64,000 nt of DNA from Sphingomonas paeninsulae (lineage in GTDB: Bacteria; Pseudomonadota; Alphaproteobacteria; Sphingomonadales; Sphingomonadaceae): NCBI RefSeq assembly GCF_003660165.1, contig NZ_CP032829.1:744001-808000 (forward strand), given 5' to 3'. The notes under the pieces were generated by a model. That model saw only the letters and a list, made by a program, of their open reading frames with translations, was not told the DNA's origin and made no database searches. This document shows, piece after piece, positions 9,479 through 19,054 of this stretch. Position 1 is the first letter of the stretch. The number at the start of each line of letters is the position of its first letter. Made by a program: the position numbers and the translations under genes.

Positions 9479-10119
9479 GCCGATAGAGACGTTCGTGACG
9501 CCCGATCGATCCGTCGGGACAGGCTCGCCCCGATCAACGCGGCTCCGCCACCGAACATCCAGCCCCCAACAACGTCGCTCGGCCAATGCACCCCAAGCGA
9601 AACGCGCGACACACCGATCGCAGTTGCAAGCGCGATGGCCGCCACGGTCAGACGGCGATCCGCAACCAACAGAGCGGCCAGCAGCAACACGACCATCGAA
9701 TTGGCCGAATGTCCGCTGGGGTAGGATAAATTGCTCGGGTTATCGAGCCAGGGCACCAGTCCGGGTCGCACCCGCCCGAAAACTTCCTTCAGCGCCGTGT
9801 CGGTGAACACCGTCACAGCGATAACGACGACGTACAGCACAACGTCGCGCCAGTGCCGCCGCATCGCCAGCACCAATATCGCGGCGAAGATATAGGCCGA
9901 CCGGACCGAGGCCGACCCCAGCCAGCTCAACGCCTGTGCAACATTGATCGACCACCCCGAGGAATGCGCGCGGGTCAATGCCAGTGCCTTGAATATCGGA
10001 TCATCGAACCCGGCGAGATACCCCCCCGCTGGCGACCCCATCATCACAATGATACCCAAAATGAGCGAGACGATGATGAGGACAATGCCCCACCACCCCG
10101 CCTTAGCAATGCCATTCAT
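9475..10119 (-). CDS. PAP2-family membrane phosphatase
   Basis: 214 residues, about six membrane helices, with all three phosphatase signatures: K111-to-RP119 (KEVFGRVRP), PSGH at 134-137, and SR171 with H178 and D182 (SRVSLGVHWPSD). Such enzymes dephosphorylate undecaprenyl pyrophosphate, phosphatidate or phosphatidylglycerol phosphate at the membrane. It is coupled on both sides: TAATG overlap with the amidohydrolase upstream and ATGA with the CDF gene downstream. Confidence 0.88.
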   Translation of the reverse strand: MNGIAKAGWWGIVLIIVSLILGIIVMMGSPAGGYLAGFDDPIFKALALTRAHSSGWSINVAQALSWLGSASVRSAYIFAAILVLAMRRHWRDVVLYVVVIAVTVFTDTALKEVFGRVRPGLVPWLDNPSNLSYPSGHSANSMVVLLLAALLVADRRLTVAAIALATAIGVSRVSLGVHWPSDVVGGWMFGGGAALIGASLSRRIDRASRTSLSA

Positions 10120-11390
10120 TACTTGCCGCCTTTGACAACCACCCCGCCCTTGATAACGGTATCGACGTGCTGCAACAGGGTGATGTCCGCAATCGGATCA
10201 CCCGATACCGCGACGATGTCACCATAGCGACCAACGACAATTGCGCCGACGTCACCAGTCTTCCCCAATGCTTCGGCTGCGGATTTGGTTGCGGCCTGTA
10301 TCGCCTGCATCGGCGTCATGCCCCATTTCACCATCGTGGCGAACTGCTTGCCATTGTCGCCGTGCGGATAAACCCCGGCATCGGTCCCGAACAGCATCGG
10401 CACACCCGCACGAACAGCTTTCCGGAACGTCTCACGCTGCAACCGCCCGATTAACTTTTCCTTATCGAGACTTTCCTGCTCTGTGCCGTTCGCAGTTCCC
10501 GTCGCAAGGATATAATCGTCGTTATAGATATCCATGTCGAACCAGGTCTTGTGCTCCGCCGCCAGCTTTATCGTCGCATCGTCGGCCAGCGAGCAATGTT
10601 CAATCGTGTCGATGCCCGCCAGAATCGCGGTCTTGATCCCGTCATTACCGTGCGCGTGCGCAGCGACACGCAGACCCAACATATGCGCCTCGTCCGCAAT
10701 CGCTTTCATTTCCTCGAACGAAAGTTGCTGACCGCCAACGCTATCGCCCAGCGAAAATACACCACCGGTTGCGCAGATCTTGATAACGGTCGCACCGTAT
10801 TTATGCAGCCAGCGCACCTTGGCCCGCGCTTCGTCGGGTGAATTGATCACCGACTTCTGCACCACGTCCATAGAGGGTGGCAGACCGCCCCGGTCGCAAT
10901 GGCCGCCCGTCGAACCGATCGCATAGCCAGCAGTCGTCATACGAGGGCCCGGAATGTAGCCGCCGTCGATCGCCTGACGCAAACCGACGTCCTGAAAGTC
11001 GTCCGACCCAACATTGCGGACACTGGTGAAACCAGCGTTGATTGTTTTCAAGGCGTTGGCGACCCCAACCGCGCTCCAGAAACTGTCGGTATAGCGTAAC
11101 CCCTGATAGCCGCCGACTTCCGCCAGCGCGGTCAGGTGGACGTGCATGTCGATCAAGCCCGGCAGGATCGTCCGCCCCGGCAGATCGATCAGCTTCGCAC
11201 CCGCTGGAACGTTCAGCGAACCCTGACGACCGACCGCCGTGATCCGGCCATCCGTGACGACAACGAGCGGCTTGTCGGTTGTTTTCCCACTAAGCACATC
11301 GACCATATGATCGGCACTGATAGCGACGGTTTCGGCCTGAACAGTCGTCGTAAGCGTGAGCGCGACAAGCGCGGCTAGGATCAGTCGCAT
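10119..11390 (-). CDS. Secreted amidohydrolase-family metallohydrolase
   Basis: 423 residues. The ATG at 11390 gives a clean Sec signal (MRLILAALVALTLTTTVQA) and has a purine-rich site upstream; an earlier in-frame start would spoil the signal. The amidohydrolase barrel is marked by DMHVH (residues 81-85), AAHAHGNDG, HCSLADD and the late metal Asp in FGTDAGVYPHG. Close relatives act on Xaa-Pro-type dipeptides or imidazolone-like rings in the periplasm; the substrate is unknown. Confidence 0.85.
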   Translation of the reverse strand: MRLILAALVALTLTTTVQAETVAISADHMVDVLSGKTTDKPLVVVTDGRITAVGRQGSLNVPAGAKLIDLPGRTILPGLIDMHVHLTALAEVGGYQGLRYTDSFWSAVGVANALKTINAGFTSVRNVGSDDFQDVGLRQAIDGGYIPGPRMTTAGYAIGSTGGHCDRGGLPPSMDVVQKSVINSPDEARAKVRWLHKYGATVIKICATGGVFSLGDSVGGQQLSFEEMKAIADEAHMLGLRVAAHAHGNDGIKTAILAGIDTIEHCSLADDATIKLAAEHKTWFDMDIYNDDYILATGTANGTEQESLDKEKLIGRLQRETFRKAVRAGVPMLFGTDAGVYPHGDNGKQFATMVKWGMTPMQAIQAATKSAAEALGKTGDVGAIVVGRYGDIVAVSGDPIADITLLQHVDTVIKGGVVVKGGK

Positions 11391-11454
11391 GAATTCCCCC
11401 CTGTGTAAGCTCGCGAACATACACGCACGCAAACGCCGGGGAAGCCATCAAAAC

Positions 11455-12852
11455 CTAAAAATGAATTGCCCGGCCATAAGCGCCCAGCACGCTCTCATGC
11501 ATCATCTCGCTCAGCGTCGGATGCGCGAACACCGTTTCCATCAGCGCTTCCTCGGTCGTCTCCAATTGCCGTGCAACGACATAGCCCTGAATCAGTTCGG
11601 TCACTTCGGCCCCGACCATATGCGCGCCGAGCAGTTCGCCTGTCTTTGCATCGAACACCGTCTTCACGAAACCTTCGGCCTCACCCAAGGCAATTGCCTT
11701 CCCGTTGCCGATAAAGGGGAACTTGCCGACCTTCAGCTCGAAACCAGCAGCCTTTGCCGCATCTTCCGTCATGCCGACGCTGGCAACCTGTGGCCGCGAA
11801 TAGGTGCAACCGGGGATATTCCAGGTCTTGAACTCATGCGGGTTCAGTCCGGCAATCGCCTCGACGCAAACGATACCCTCATGGCTCGCCTTATGCGCCA
11901 GCCACGGGGGGCCGGTCACGTCACCGATGGCAAAGATGCCCGGCACGTTGGTACGGCCGAAACCATCGACCTTGATATGGAAACGCTTGTCCGGCTCAAC
12001 GCCGACTTCCTCCAGCCCGATATTCTCGACATTCGGGACAATCCCGATTGCGACGATGGCGTGGCTGAATGTCTCGGTCGTGATGGTGCCGTCTGGTGCC
12101 TTCAACTCGGCAGTCACTTCAGTATCGGTCGTGGTCAGTTTCTGCACACCGGTCGAAACCAGCAGCTTCATTCCCTGCTTGGTCAGCGTCTTGTGCATGA
12201 ACTCGCTGATCTCGACATCCTCGACCGGCAACACGCGGTCGAGCATTTCGACAATCGTCACGTCTGCACCCATGTCCGAATAGAATGACGCGAACTCAAC
12301 CCCGATCGCGCCCGATCCGATGACCAGCAGCCTGGTCGGCATCTCGGGCGGCACCATTGCGTGACGGTATGTCCAGATGCGCTTTCCGTCGGCCTTGGCA
12401 AACGGCAAATCTCGCGCCCGCGCACCCGTTGCAACGATGATGTTCTTGGCTTCAAGCTTACGCACCTGATCGCCCGTCGTGACCGATAGCTTACCCGGCG
12501 CGGTCAGCTTGCCCTCGCCCTCGACCACCGTCACCTTGTTCTTCTTCATCAGGCCTTTGACGCCGGCATTAAGCGTTCCCGCTACCTTGCGGCTGCGATC
12601 GACGATCTTGCTCAGGTCGAAACTGACGTTCGTCGCCGACAGCCCATAGGCATCGGCGTGCGTCATGTAATGATAGATTTCCGAAGACCGCAGCAACGCC
12701 TTGGTGGGGATACACCCCCAGTTCAGACAAATCCCGCCCAGCCGCTCCCGCTCGACGATTGCGACTTTCATGCCGAGCTGACTCGCACGGATCGCCGCAA
12801 CGTAACCGCCGGGACCGGAGCCAAGAATGATGAGGTCGTAGGTTTCAGACAT
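11455..12852 (-). CDS. lpdA: Dihydrolipoyl dehydrogenase (E3)
   Basis: 465 residues. FAD-binding GSGPGG at 11-16, redox disulfide C42-x4-C47 (GGICLNWGC), NAD motif GSGAIGVEF, and the C-terminal interface with HAHPTLSE, where H and E form the catalytic dyad (AHPTLSEMMHE here). It reoxidises lipoamide for pyruvate and 2-oxoglutarate dehydrogenases. It lies 76 nt downstream of the E2 gene with a hairpin between them, so it probably serves the pyruvate complex but could be shared. Confidence 0.96.
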   Translation of the reverse strand: MSETYDLIILGSGPGGYVAAIRASQLGMKVAIVERERLGGICLNWGCIPTKALLRSSEIYHYMTHADAYGLSATNVSFDLSKIVDRSRKVAGTLNAGVKGLMKKNKVTVVEGEGKLTAPGKLSVTTGDQVRKLEAKNIIVATGARARDLPFAKADGKRIWTYRHAMVPPEMPTRLLVIGSGAIGVEFASFYSDMGADVTIVEMLDRVLPVEDVEISEFMHKTLTKQGMKLLVSTGVQKLTTTDTEVTAELKAPDGTITTETFSHAIVAIGIVPNVENIGLEEVGVEPDKRFHIKVDGFGRTNVPGIFAIGDVTGPPWLAHKASHEGIVCVEAIAGLNPHEFKTWNIPGCTYSRPQVASVGMTEDAAKAAGFELKVGKFPFIGNGKAIALGEAEGFVKTVFDAKTGELLGAHMVGAEVTELIQGYVVARQLETTEEALMETVFAHPTLSEMMHESVLGAYGRAIHF

Positions 12853-12867
12853 GAACTACTCCAAGCC

Positions 12868-12888
12868 CCTCTTCCCTTGCGGAAGAGG
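12868..12888. repeat. Palindromic hairpin between pdhC and lpdA
   Basis: A perfect 8-bp stem (CCTCTTCC with GGAAGAGG) with a five-base loop CTTGC. The layout CCCTC..CC-TTGC-GG..GAGGG resembles the hairpin at 18936-18957, so it looks like one member of a small dispersed palindrome family. It has no T tract and so may act as an mRNA processing or stability element. Confidence 0.6.
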
Positions 12889-12928
12889 GAGGGACCGCCA
12901 CACCGGCAGCAAGTGTTAAAACGGCGGG

Positions 12929-14233
12929 CTAAGCAACCAACCCCAGCGGGTTTTCCACCAGCGCCTTGAACGCCTTCATCAGTTGCGCGCCGTCCGATCC
13001 ATCGATCGCCCTATGATCGAACGAACCCGTCGCCGACATAACTGTCGCAATCGCCAGTGCATCATCGACAATATAGGGACGCTTTTCGCCCGCACCAATT
13101 GCCATAATCATCGCCTGTGGCGGGTTGATGACGGCGTCGAAATTCTTGATGCCGAACATGCCCATGTTCGAAATGCTCGCGGTGCCACCCTGATATTCGT
13201 TCGGCTGCAACTTGCCCGCCTTTGCCCGCTCGGCCAGATCTTTCATATCGACCGATATCGCCGACATGGCCTTGGTATCCGCACCGACGATGATCGGGGT
13301 AATCAGTCCGGCGGGGATCGAGACCGCAACCGAAATGTCGGCGCGGCTATATTTGATCAACGTGTCGCCGGCATAGCTGACGTTACACGCCGGAACCTCG
13401 ATCAGCGAAAGCGCCAGCGCCTTGATCAGCATATCGTTGACGCTAAGTTTAATCCCACGCCCCGTCAAAGCAGCGTTCAATTCGCCACGCAGCTTCAACA
13501 ACGCATCAAGGCGGATATCGACCGTCAGGTAAATATGCGGAACATTCTGTTTCGATTCGGTCAGGCGGCGCGCGATAACTTTGCGCATTCCCGACAGTTT
13601 GACGGATTCCTGGGGGATGGCGCTCGTCGCCGACTCAGGCGCGGCCTCGGTCGCGACCGGAGCATGCGCCGTCGGTATTGCAGCCGGAGCCGATGACTGA
13701 GCAACGCCCGCCGTCGCTCCTTCAACGTCGGCCCTCACAATGCGTCCGCCCGGACCCGATCCTGTCAGCCCCGACAGCTCAACACCCTTGGCAGCAGCCA
13801 GACGTTTGGCGAGCGGCGAGGCAATTACACGATCGCCAGCCTTCGCTGGCGCAGCCGTAGCGGTGGCAGGTGGAGGTGCAGCAGCTTCGGCCTTCGCTGC
13901 AACCTTGGGCTCTTCCGCCTTCGGCGCAGGCGCAGCAGCGGGCGCCTCTTCTTTCTTCGGTGCAGGTTCAGTTTTGGCAGGTTTCGCAGTTTCATCATCG
14001 CCCGCAATCAGCGCGATTACTGTACCGACCTTGACCTCGGTCCCTTCCGTCACGGTAATTTCAGAGATCGTTCCCTCATCCACCGCTTCGAATTCCATCG
14101 TCGCCTTGTCAGTTTCGATCTCTGCAAGCAGATCGCCCGACTTCACCGTATCGCCCACTTTCACCAGCCACTTGGCCAGCGTTCCGACCTCCATCGTTGG
14201 GGACAGTGCTGGCATTTTAAGCTCGATGGGCAT
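12929..14233 (-). CDS. pdhC: Pyruvate dehydrogenase E2, dihydrolipoamide acetyltransferase
   Basis: 434 residues. One N-terminal lipoyl domain with the lipoylated Lys43 in ETDKATMEF, an Ala/Pro/Lys linker (about 80-135), a peripheral-subunit-binding domain ([11 protein letters not shown]...[11 protein letters not shown]) and the catalytic domain ending in [12 protein letters not shown], with active-site His and Asp. The lipoyl sequence [17 protein letters not shown] is the pyruvate-type E2. No E1 genes are adjacent in this window. Confidence 0.95.
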   Translation of the reverse strand: MPIELKMPALSPTMEVGTLAKWLVKVGDTVKSGDLLAEIETDKATMEFEAVDEGTISEITVTEGTEVKVGTVIALIAGDDETAKPAKTEPAPKKEEAPAAAPAPKAEEPKVAAKAEAAAPPPATATAAPAKAGDRVIASPLAKRLAAAKGVELSGLTGSGPGGRIVRADVEGATAGVAQSSAPAAIPTAHAPVATEAAPESATSAIPQESVKLSGMRKVIARRLTESKQNVPHIYLTVDIRLDALLKLRGELNAALTGRGIKLSVNDMLIKALALSLIEVPACNVSYAGDTLIKYSRADISVAVSIPAGLITPIIVGADTKAMSAISVDMKDLAERAKAGKLQPNEYQGGTASISNMGMFGIKNFDAVINPPQAMIMAIGAGEKRPYIVDDALAIATVMSATGSFDHRAIDGSDGAQLMKAFKALVENPLGLVA

Positions 14234-14363
14234 GGGCTTCCTCGGTCCTTCGCGGTTACCACGACGTGTGGCCCGTCAATCGGGCACCCGGGCGGCAGGG
14301 TCAAGCACCGCTCTTGCGCATTTTAATCAGGTGACGCAGCTTTCGCGCAAAGAGGAACCGAAG

Positions 14364-14816
14364 ATGCGTACTTACCTCGTCGTGATAGACGGAACGCCCG
14401 AGGCAGAGGTCGCATTGCGCTTCGCCGCTCGACGCGCTGCAAAAACCGGCGGGGGCGTCCAGATTCTCGCGCTGATCGCACCGACCGAGTTTGTCGCGTT
14501 CGGTGGCGTACAGGCAACGATCGAAGCCGAAGCGCGCGAGTCTACCGAAAGCATCGTCAATCGCGCAGCCGGGGCCATCGTCACAGAGGCTGGAATCACC
14601 CCCACGATCGTCGTGAAGACTGGGGAATCCATCGCGCTCATACTGGAAACCATCCACGAAAACCCGGACATCGGCGCGCTCGTTCTGGGCGCAGCGGTTG
14701 GCGCGCCCGGCCCCCTGATCGCGCATTTTGCAGGAGCTGAGTCGGGCAGCCTTCCCTGTCCGTTAATGATCGTGCCGGGCTCGCTGGATCGCGAAGCTCT
14801 CGACCGACTGAGCTAA
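14364..14816 (+). CDS. Universal stress protein family
   Basis: 150 residues with the UspA alpha/beta fold (MRTYLVVIDGTPEAEVALRFA at the start, VLGAAVGAPG near residue 118, and SLPCPLMIVPG near the end). The ATP motif G-2x-G-9x-G is only partly kept, so nucleotide binding is uncertain. An AGAGGA ribosome site lies 7 nt before the ATG at 14364. It is followed directly by the M28 peptidase gene and divergent from pdhC. Confidence 0.85.
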   Translation: MRTYLVVIDGTPEAEVALRFAARRAAKTGGGVQILALIAPTEFVAFGGVQATIEAEARESTESIVNRAAGAIVTEAGITPTIVVKTGESIALILETIHENPDIGALVLGAAVGAPGPLIAHFAGAESGSLPCPLMIVPGSLDREALDRLS

Positions 14817-14829
14817 GATGGAGCATATC

Positions 14830-16128
14830 GTGAAATACCTCCTCCCCATCCCAGCCGCCCTCCTGATCGCGGCGGCTCCGGCCCCCGACCCGACAGCCTT
14901 GCGCGCCAGCGTCAGCAAGCTTGTGAGCTTCGGTACACGGCACACTTTGTCTTCGCCGACTGATCCAAAGCGCGGCATCGGCGCGGCGCGCGCATGGGTG
15001 GCGAGCGAATTTCTCCGCATCGGCAAAGGCTGTGGCGGCTGCATCACCGTCGACCAGCCACACGCCAGCTTCCAGAATGCCCGCGCGCCACAGGGTGTCG
15101 ATATCGTCGATGTTCTCGGTATTCAAAAGGGAACCGGCGACCCGAACCACGTCGTCATTGTCGCCGGGCATATCGACAGCCGCGTGACCGACGTGATGAA
15201 CGTGACCAGCGATGCTCCGGGTGCCAACGACGATGCCTCGGGCGTCGCACTCGTCATTGAGGCGGCGCGGATATTGTCGCGCGAAAAGCATGAGGCAACA
15301 ATCATTTACGCCGCACTTTCGGGAGAAGAACAGGGTCTGTTCGGCGGCCAGTTGCTCGCCAACACAGCCAAAGCGCGCGGCTGGCACGTCGCCGCGATGC
15401 TCAACAACGACATCGTCGGCAACACCCTGGGTATCGACGGTCGCGTCGTGGCAAACCGCGTCCGGGTGTTCAGCGAGGGCATACCGGCGTCGGCCGATCC
15501 CGCCGCGTTGAAACTGGCGCGTGCCAGCGGCGCTGAGGATGACAGCCCCTCTCGCGCGCTCGCCAAAACCGTCGGTCGGATAGCGACTGCAACGCCCGGC
15601 ATTGGTCTCGAAGCTCTGCTCGTTCGCCGCCCCGACCGCTTTGGACGTGGCGGCGATCATAGTCCGATGCTCGACGCAGGGTTTCCCGCGATCAGGTTTT
15701 CGGTTGGCGTCGAGAACTACGACGCCCAGCATCAGGATCTACGTACCGAAAACGGCAGGATTTACGGCGACACGATCGACCGGATGGACTTCCCTTATCT
15801 GGCCCGCGTGACCGCGCTGAACGTCGCCACTCTGCGCCAGATCGCTGACGCTCCTCCCGCACCGGAGGGGGTATTTGCAGCAGGCGCACTCGGCACCGAC
15901 ACGACGATCAACTGGAAGGCCGTGCCCGGAGCCACCGGCTACCGCGTCCGCTGGCGTCGCGCTGACAAATCCGAATGGGAAAACGCAAAGGATTTTCCAT
16001 CGACTGTCACACAGGCGGTTTTGAAAACGATCATCGTCGACGATAATTTTGTCGGGGTTTCGGCGCTGTCGACGAACGGCGCAGAGAGCATCGTTACCTT
16101 CGCCGGACTACCCCCGCCAAAACACTGA
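14830..16128 (+). CDS. Secreted M28-family zinc peptidase with C-terminal Fn3-like domain
   Basis: A Sec signal (MKYLLPIPAALLIAAAPA) precedes an M28 catalytic domain: metal His in VAGHIDSR, bridging Asp in GANDDASG, catalytic Glu pair in SGEEQGLFGG, metal Asp in NNDIVGN and the last His in NYDAQHQD. About 90 C-terminal residues look like a fibronectin type III fold (WKAVPGATGYRVRWRR). The GTG at 14830 with GGAG six bases upstream is preferred; an in-frame ATG at 14818 starts one base after the preceding stop and would lack a ribosome site. Likely a periplasmic aminopeptidase. Confidence 0.88.
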   Translation: MKYLLPIPAALLIAAAPAPDPTALRASVSKLVSFGTRHTLSSPTDPKRGIGAARAWVASEFLRIGKGCGGCITVDQPHASFQNARAPQGVDIVDVLGIQKGTGDPNHVVIVAGHIDSRVTDVMNVTSDAPGANDDASGVALVIEAARILSREKHEATIIYAALSGEEQGLFGGQLLANTAKARGWHVAAMLNNDIVGNTLGIDGRVVANRVRVFSEGIPASADPAALKLARASGAEDDSPSRALAKTVGRIATATPGIGLEALLVRRPDRFGRGGDHSPMLDAGFPAIRFSVGVENYDAQHQDLRTENGRIYGDTIDRMDFPYLARVTALNVATLRQIADAPPAPEGVFAAGALGTDTTINWKAVPGATGYRVRWRRADKSEWENAKDFPSTVTQAVLKTIIVDDNFVGVSALSTNGAESIVTFAGLPPPKH

Positions 16129-16132
16129 CCGA

Positions 16133-17155
16133 TCAGCTTCCGCAGGCGCAGGCTGGCTTTGGCCGTGGTTTATACCGCCGGACGACTTTCTTGCGCACCG
16201 GCACATAGCTGACGACATCGTAGCTGATCGTGCGCGTCGTCATGACCGGAGCGCCGGTGTTGACGACTACCGTCGTAACCGTCGTACCGCCGCCGTCATA
16301 ACCATAGGACTGGCTATAGCCGCCGCCATAACTCGCGCCGCGATTGCCGCTGTCATATTCACCATTATTCCAGTGCGGATGAACGCTGCCACGCCATTCG
16401 CCCTGATAGGATTGCACAGGGCCGCCGTCCCAGCTTCCCGTCCAACGCCCCTTATAAGCGTATTTCTTGTCGTGCTTGCCGCGGTGACGCCTGTCATCGC
16501 GATAATCGCCCCCCCGGTCATCTTGGCCCCGATAATCGCCGCGATCGCTCCCGGCGTATCGTTCGTCATGATCGGCCCAGTTCACATCGTCGCGCCAGTC
16601 GTAAACGCGGCCCCACTGATCGGTCAGGACGGCATCGTCATAATAGCGCGACCAGCCGAAACCGCTCGCAAGGCGCGACAAGCCGTAACTGTCGAAATCG
16701 GCGATGAAATAATTCGGAGCAACCCATTCGCTGGGAAGCTGATAGCCATATGATGGGCGCTGGTAGGACGAGTGCTCCTGACGCCCCTCTGGCCGATTGC
16801 CCTCTGCCCAATCGGATCTACCGCGATCGGCACCACGACGGGGTTCATGTTGCGACGGTGAAGTCATTACCTGACGAGGCATTGGCGGAACGGCCATCTC
16901 TGGTGGAGCAATGGCCTGCGACCGCGCCACGGGGATTGATGCCTGCCGGGGCAGTTGCCTGATCGGAGCCACAACGGGTGCCGAAACAATTGGAGCAGCC
17001 GGTTTCGGCACAGCGGCTTTTGGCCGCGCCACGATCACCGGCGGCGCACCCACGCGCGAGTCGTCATTGACTGCCGGGGGCGCTGCATGAGCCAGAACGG
17101 GTACAGCAAATGCCAATGCAAACAACGAAACGCGAGGGTATTTGCGGCTCTGCAT
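16133..17155 (-). CDS. RcnB-like periplasmic protein with long low-complexity regions
   Basis: 340 residues with a signal peptide ending AHA. After a Pro/Ala/Val-rich stretch comes an RcnB-type segment at about 165-205 (YFIADFDSYGLSRLASGFGWSRYYDDAVLTDQ in part; DSYGL, W..Y.DDAVL and GRVYDW are the visible family marks). A His/Asp/Arg/Gly-rich tract follows, and the C-terminus ends in basic residues and CACGS. RcnB of E. coli modulates Ni/Co efflux; metal handling is inferred only from this domain. Its stop is 4 nt from the convergent M28 gene. Confidence 0.65.
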   Translation of the reverse strand: MQSRKYPRVSLFALAFAVPVLAHAAPPAVNDDSRVGAPPVIVARPKAAVPKPAAPIVSAPVVAPIRQLPRQASIPVARSQAIAPPEMAVPPMPRQVMTSPSQHEPRRGADRGRSDWAEGNRPEGRQEHSSYQRPSYGYQLPSEWVAPNYFIADFDSYGLSRLASGFGWSRYYDDAVLTDQWGRVYDWRDDVNWADHDERYAGSDRGDYRGQDDRGGDYRDDRRHRGKHDKKYAYKGRWTGSWDGGPVQSYQGEWRGSVHPHWNNGEYDSGNRGASYGGGYSQSYGYDGGGTTVTTVVVNTGAPVMTTRTISYDVVSYVPVRKKVVRRYKPRPKPACACGS

Positions 17156-17208
17156 AGTTAACGCTCCCGTGGGCCACGCTCCGCAAAGTCACGGCATTGC
17201 ATGGTTTC

Positions 17209-17224
17209 TTAACACTTTGTTAGC
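17209..17224 (+). promoter_or_regulatory. Weak CtrA-like site upstream of the RcnB-like gene
   Basis: TTAA-N7-TTAGC, one base off the full CtrA consensus TTAA-N7-TTAAC, about 55 nt upstream of the ATG at 17155. The near-consensus match and position are suggestive only; ctrA itself lies 4 kb away and has a perfect site. Confidence 0.25.
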
Positions 17225-17280
17225 ATTGTTCAGAAACCATCGCCAGCACCGGGGATCACCTCCCGCTGTCCCGTTCAGGG

Positions 17281-17772
17281 TCAGATGCGTGCCGAAAGCA
17301 GCGCCGCAACAGCCTCACAACCCGCCGCATCGCCTGTATCGAAACGCGCAACGTTCGGGCTGTCGAGATCAACCACACCCAGCAATTCGCCACCTCTTAT
17401 CAAAGGCACGACAAGTTCGGACCGCGAAGCCGCATCGCACGCAATATGGCCGGGAAACGCATGGACATCCTCGACCAGTTGCGTCGTCCGCGTGGCAGCT
17501 GCGGTGCCGCAAACTCCAGCGCCGATAGCAATCCTGATACACGCCGCCTTGCCCTGAAACGGGCCAAGGACCAGCTCGCCATCGACCAGCCGGTAAATCC
17601 CGGCCCAGTTCACATCGGGGAGGTATTCGAACAGCAACGCCGCTGCATTTGCCATATTGGCAATGCCATCAGGCTCGCCAGCGGTGATCGCGTCGATCGC
17701 CGACAACAGGTCGCGCCATAACGCACCCTTGTCTCCGCCCTCGTCCAACGTCTGGATTTCAAAATTCTGCAT
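17281..17772 (-). CDS. msrC: Free methionine-(R)-sulfoxide reductase (GAF fold)
   Basis: 163 residues forming one GAF domain. The three conserved cysteines are C78, C88 and C112 (GKAACIRI, GAGVCGTA, GHIACDA), with exactly the 10 and 24 residue spacing of E. coli fRMsr. The segment SRSELVVPL completes the family signature. It reduces free Met-(R)-sulfoxide in the cytoplasm. It lies 28 nt upstream of nothing on its own strand but close behind arfB, and may be transcribed with it. Confidence 0.92.
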   Translation of the reverse strand: MQNFEIQTLDEGGDKGALWRDLLSAIDAITAGEPDGIANMANAAALLFEYLPDVNWAGIYRLVDGELVLGPFQGKAACIRIAIGAGVCGTAAATRTTQLVEDVHAFPGHIACDAASRSELVVPLIRGGELLGVVDLDSPNVARFDTGDAAGCEAVAALLSARI

Positions 17773-17800
17773 CAGTTCCCAAACTCAATCGAGCCCAACA

Positions 17801-18208
17801 TCAATCGAGCGCCACCTTTCCACGCCCCTTTTTAACCTCTCCCCGGATGACCTTCGAATTCACCCGCTTGGCCTTGGCATTCTTGCTCGGCCGGGTCTTC
17901 ACCCGCCGCGCCTGAACGATATGGGCCTTGGCAACCAGTTCTGCCAGCCGCTCGCGCGCTTCGGCCCGGTTCGCTTCCTGCGTGCGATTGCTGCGCGCGG
18001 TCAGCACGATCTCGCCATCATTGGTCCAGCGACTTCCCGCCAGCACCTTCAACCGAACATAAGCGTGAGGCGAAAGACCAAGCGCGAACACGTCCAGCCT
18101 GATCTGAACCGCTGTCGCCACCTTGTTGACGTTCTGCCCACCCGGCCCCGTCGCGGCGAGGAACTTCTCCTCGATCGCGTCCTCGGGCAGCGGCGGCCAG
18201 TCAGCCAT
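17801..18208 (-). CDS. arfB: Ribosome-rescue peptidyl-tRNA hydrolase ArfB (YaeJ)
   Basis: 135 residues with the release-factor GGQ motif at 23-25 (ATGPGGQNVNK) and the basic C-terminal tail (RRVKTRPSKNAKAKRVNSK) that enters the empty mRNA channel. It hydrolyses peptidyl-tRNA on stalled ribosomes without a stop codon. Its start overlaps the end of the RluA-type gene by 8 nt. Confidence 0.93.
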   Translation of the reverse strand: MADWPPLPEDAIEEKFLAATGPGGQNVNKVATAVQIRLDVFALGLSPHAYVRLKVLAGSRWTNDGEIVLTARSNRTQEANRAEARERLAELVAKAHIVQARRVKTRPSKNAKAKRVNSKVIRGEVKKGRGKVALD

Positions 18209-18923
18209 TTTCGGGTTCGGGGATTATTTCGGGCGTCCCGACAGTCGGCGTACCAACCACACTCCCGGTTACATCGGGGCCGAATCCGGCGTCGATGAAG
18301 CGGTCGGGAATCGGTGCCGTTGCCGCAATCGCGTCCTTACCCTCTCGGGGAAGCGACAGACCCGACGCGTGGAGCATCATCGGCCCCACGCCATCGCCGT
18401 AAACCGGGTCGCCCGATATAGCGAAGCCCAGACCCTCGACCGCATGAACGCGAAGCTGGTGCGTGCGGCCTGTCTCGGGACGGAAAGCGATCAACGCGCG
18501 CCCTTCGCGGACGCCCAGTTTCGTCCATCCAGTGCGCGCCGACTTGCCCTTGGGATCAACGACCATGCGCCAGCCTTCTTCGCGGCTGCTGATCTTGGCG
18601 AGCGGCAGGTCGATCATGCCCTCATTTTCTTGCGGGTTCCCAGTCAGGACCGCGAGATAGATTTTCTCGACCAACCCTGCCTCGAACGCCGCGCCGAAAC
18701 GCTTGAGCGCCTTGGGATTGCGCGCCAGCAGCAGGCAACCCGACGTATCTCGATCGAGGCGATGCACCGCGTGCGGCACACGCCGGAAACCGAAACGCAT
18801 CGAATCCAGATGGTTATGGATCGAAAGGGAGCCGTCGCGTGGCGGATCGACCGGCAAGCCCGAGGGCTTGTCGATAATGATCGCCTCGGCATCGATGAAC
18901 AAAATTGTGTCGGCAAGCATCAT
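18201..18923 (-). CDS. RluA-family RNA pseudouridine synthase
   Basis: 240 residues with the catalytic HRLDRDTSG motif (H54 to G62; catalytic Asp57) and the later RPETGRTHQLRVH and GDPVYG elements. There is no N-terminal S4 domain, as in the short RluA type that modifies 23S rRNA and some tRNAs. The C-terminus has a Gly/Thr/Pro tail of about 30 residues not needed for the fold. Which uridine it modifies is not predictable. Confidence 0.9.
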   Translation of the reverse strand: MMLADTILFIDAEAIIIDKPSGLPVDPPRDGSLSIHNHLDSMRFGFRRVPHAVHRLDRDTSGCLLLARNPKALKRFGAAFEAGLVEKIYLAVLTGNPQENEGMIDLPLAKISSREEGWRMVVDPKGKSARTGWTKLGVREGRALIAFRPETGRTHQLRVHAVEGLGFAISGDPVYGDGVGPMMLHASGLSLPREGKDAIAATAPIPDRFIDAGFGPDVTGSVVGTPTVGTPEIIPEPENG

Positions 18924-18935
18924 GATAAAATATCC

Positions 18936-18957
18936 CCCCTCCCGCTTGCGGGAGGGG
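18936..18957. repeat. Palindromic hairpin upstream of the pseudouridine synthase
   Basis: Perfect 10-bp stem CCCCTCCCGC with GCGGGAGGGG around TT, followed by a G-rich run (18958-18969). It has the same architecture as 12868-12888. Such C-rich/G-rich palindromes recur in sphingomonad intergenic regions as far as I know the group; copy number here is two clear members. Confidence 0.6.
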
Positions 18958-19054
18958 ACGGGGGTGGGCCTGAATAATGCGCGTGTAGCGCGATGGCGTC
19001 TTCAGGCCCAGCCCCCGTCCGTTCAGGCACAGCCGCCGCCCGCCCGGCAGAGAT

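Noticed and set aside
13740-14363. Long open frame running antisense through pdhC into the universal stress protein
   Set aside because: The part before 14364 is antisense to pdhC and of low-complexity composition; the ribosome site and conserved Usp start fix the real start at 14364.
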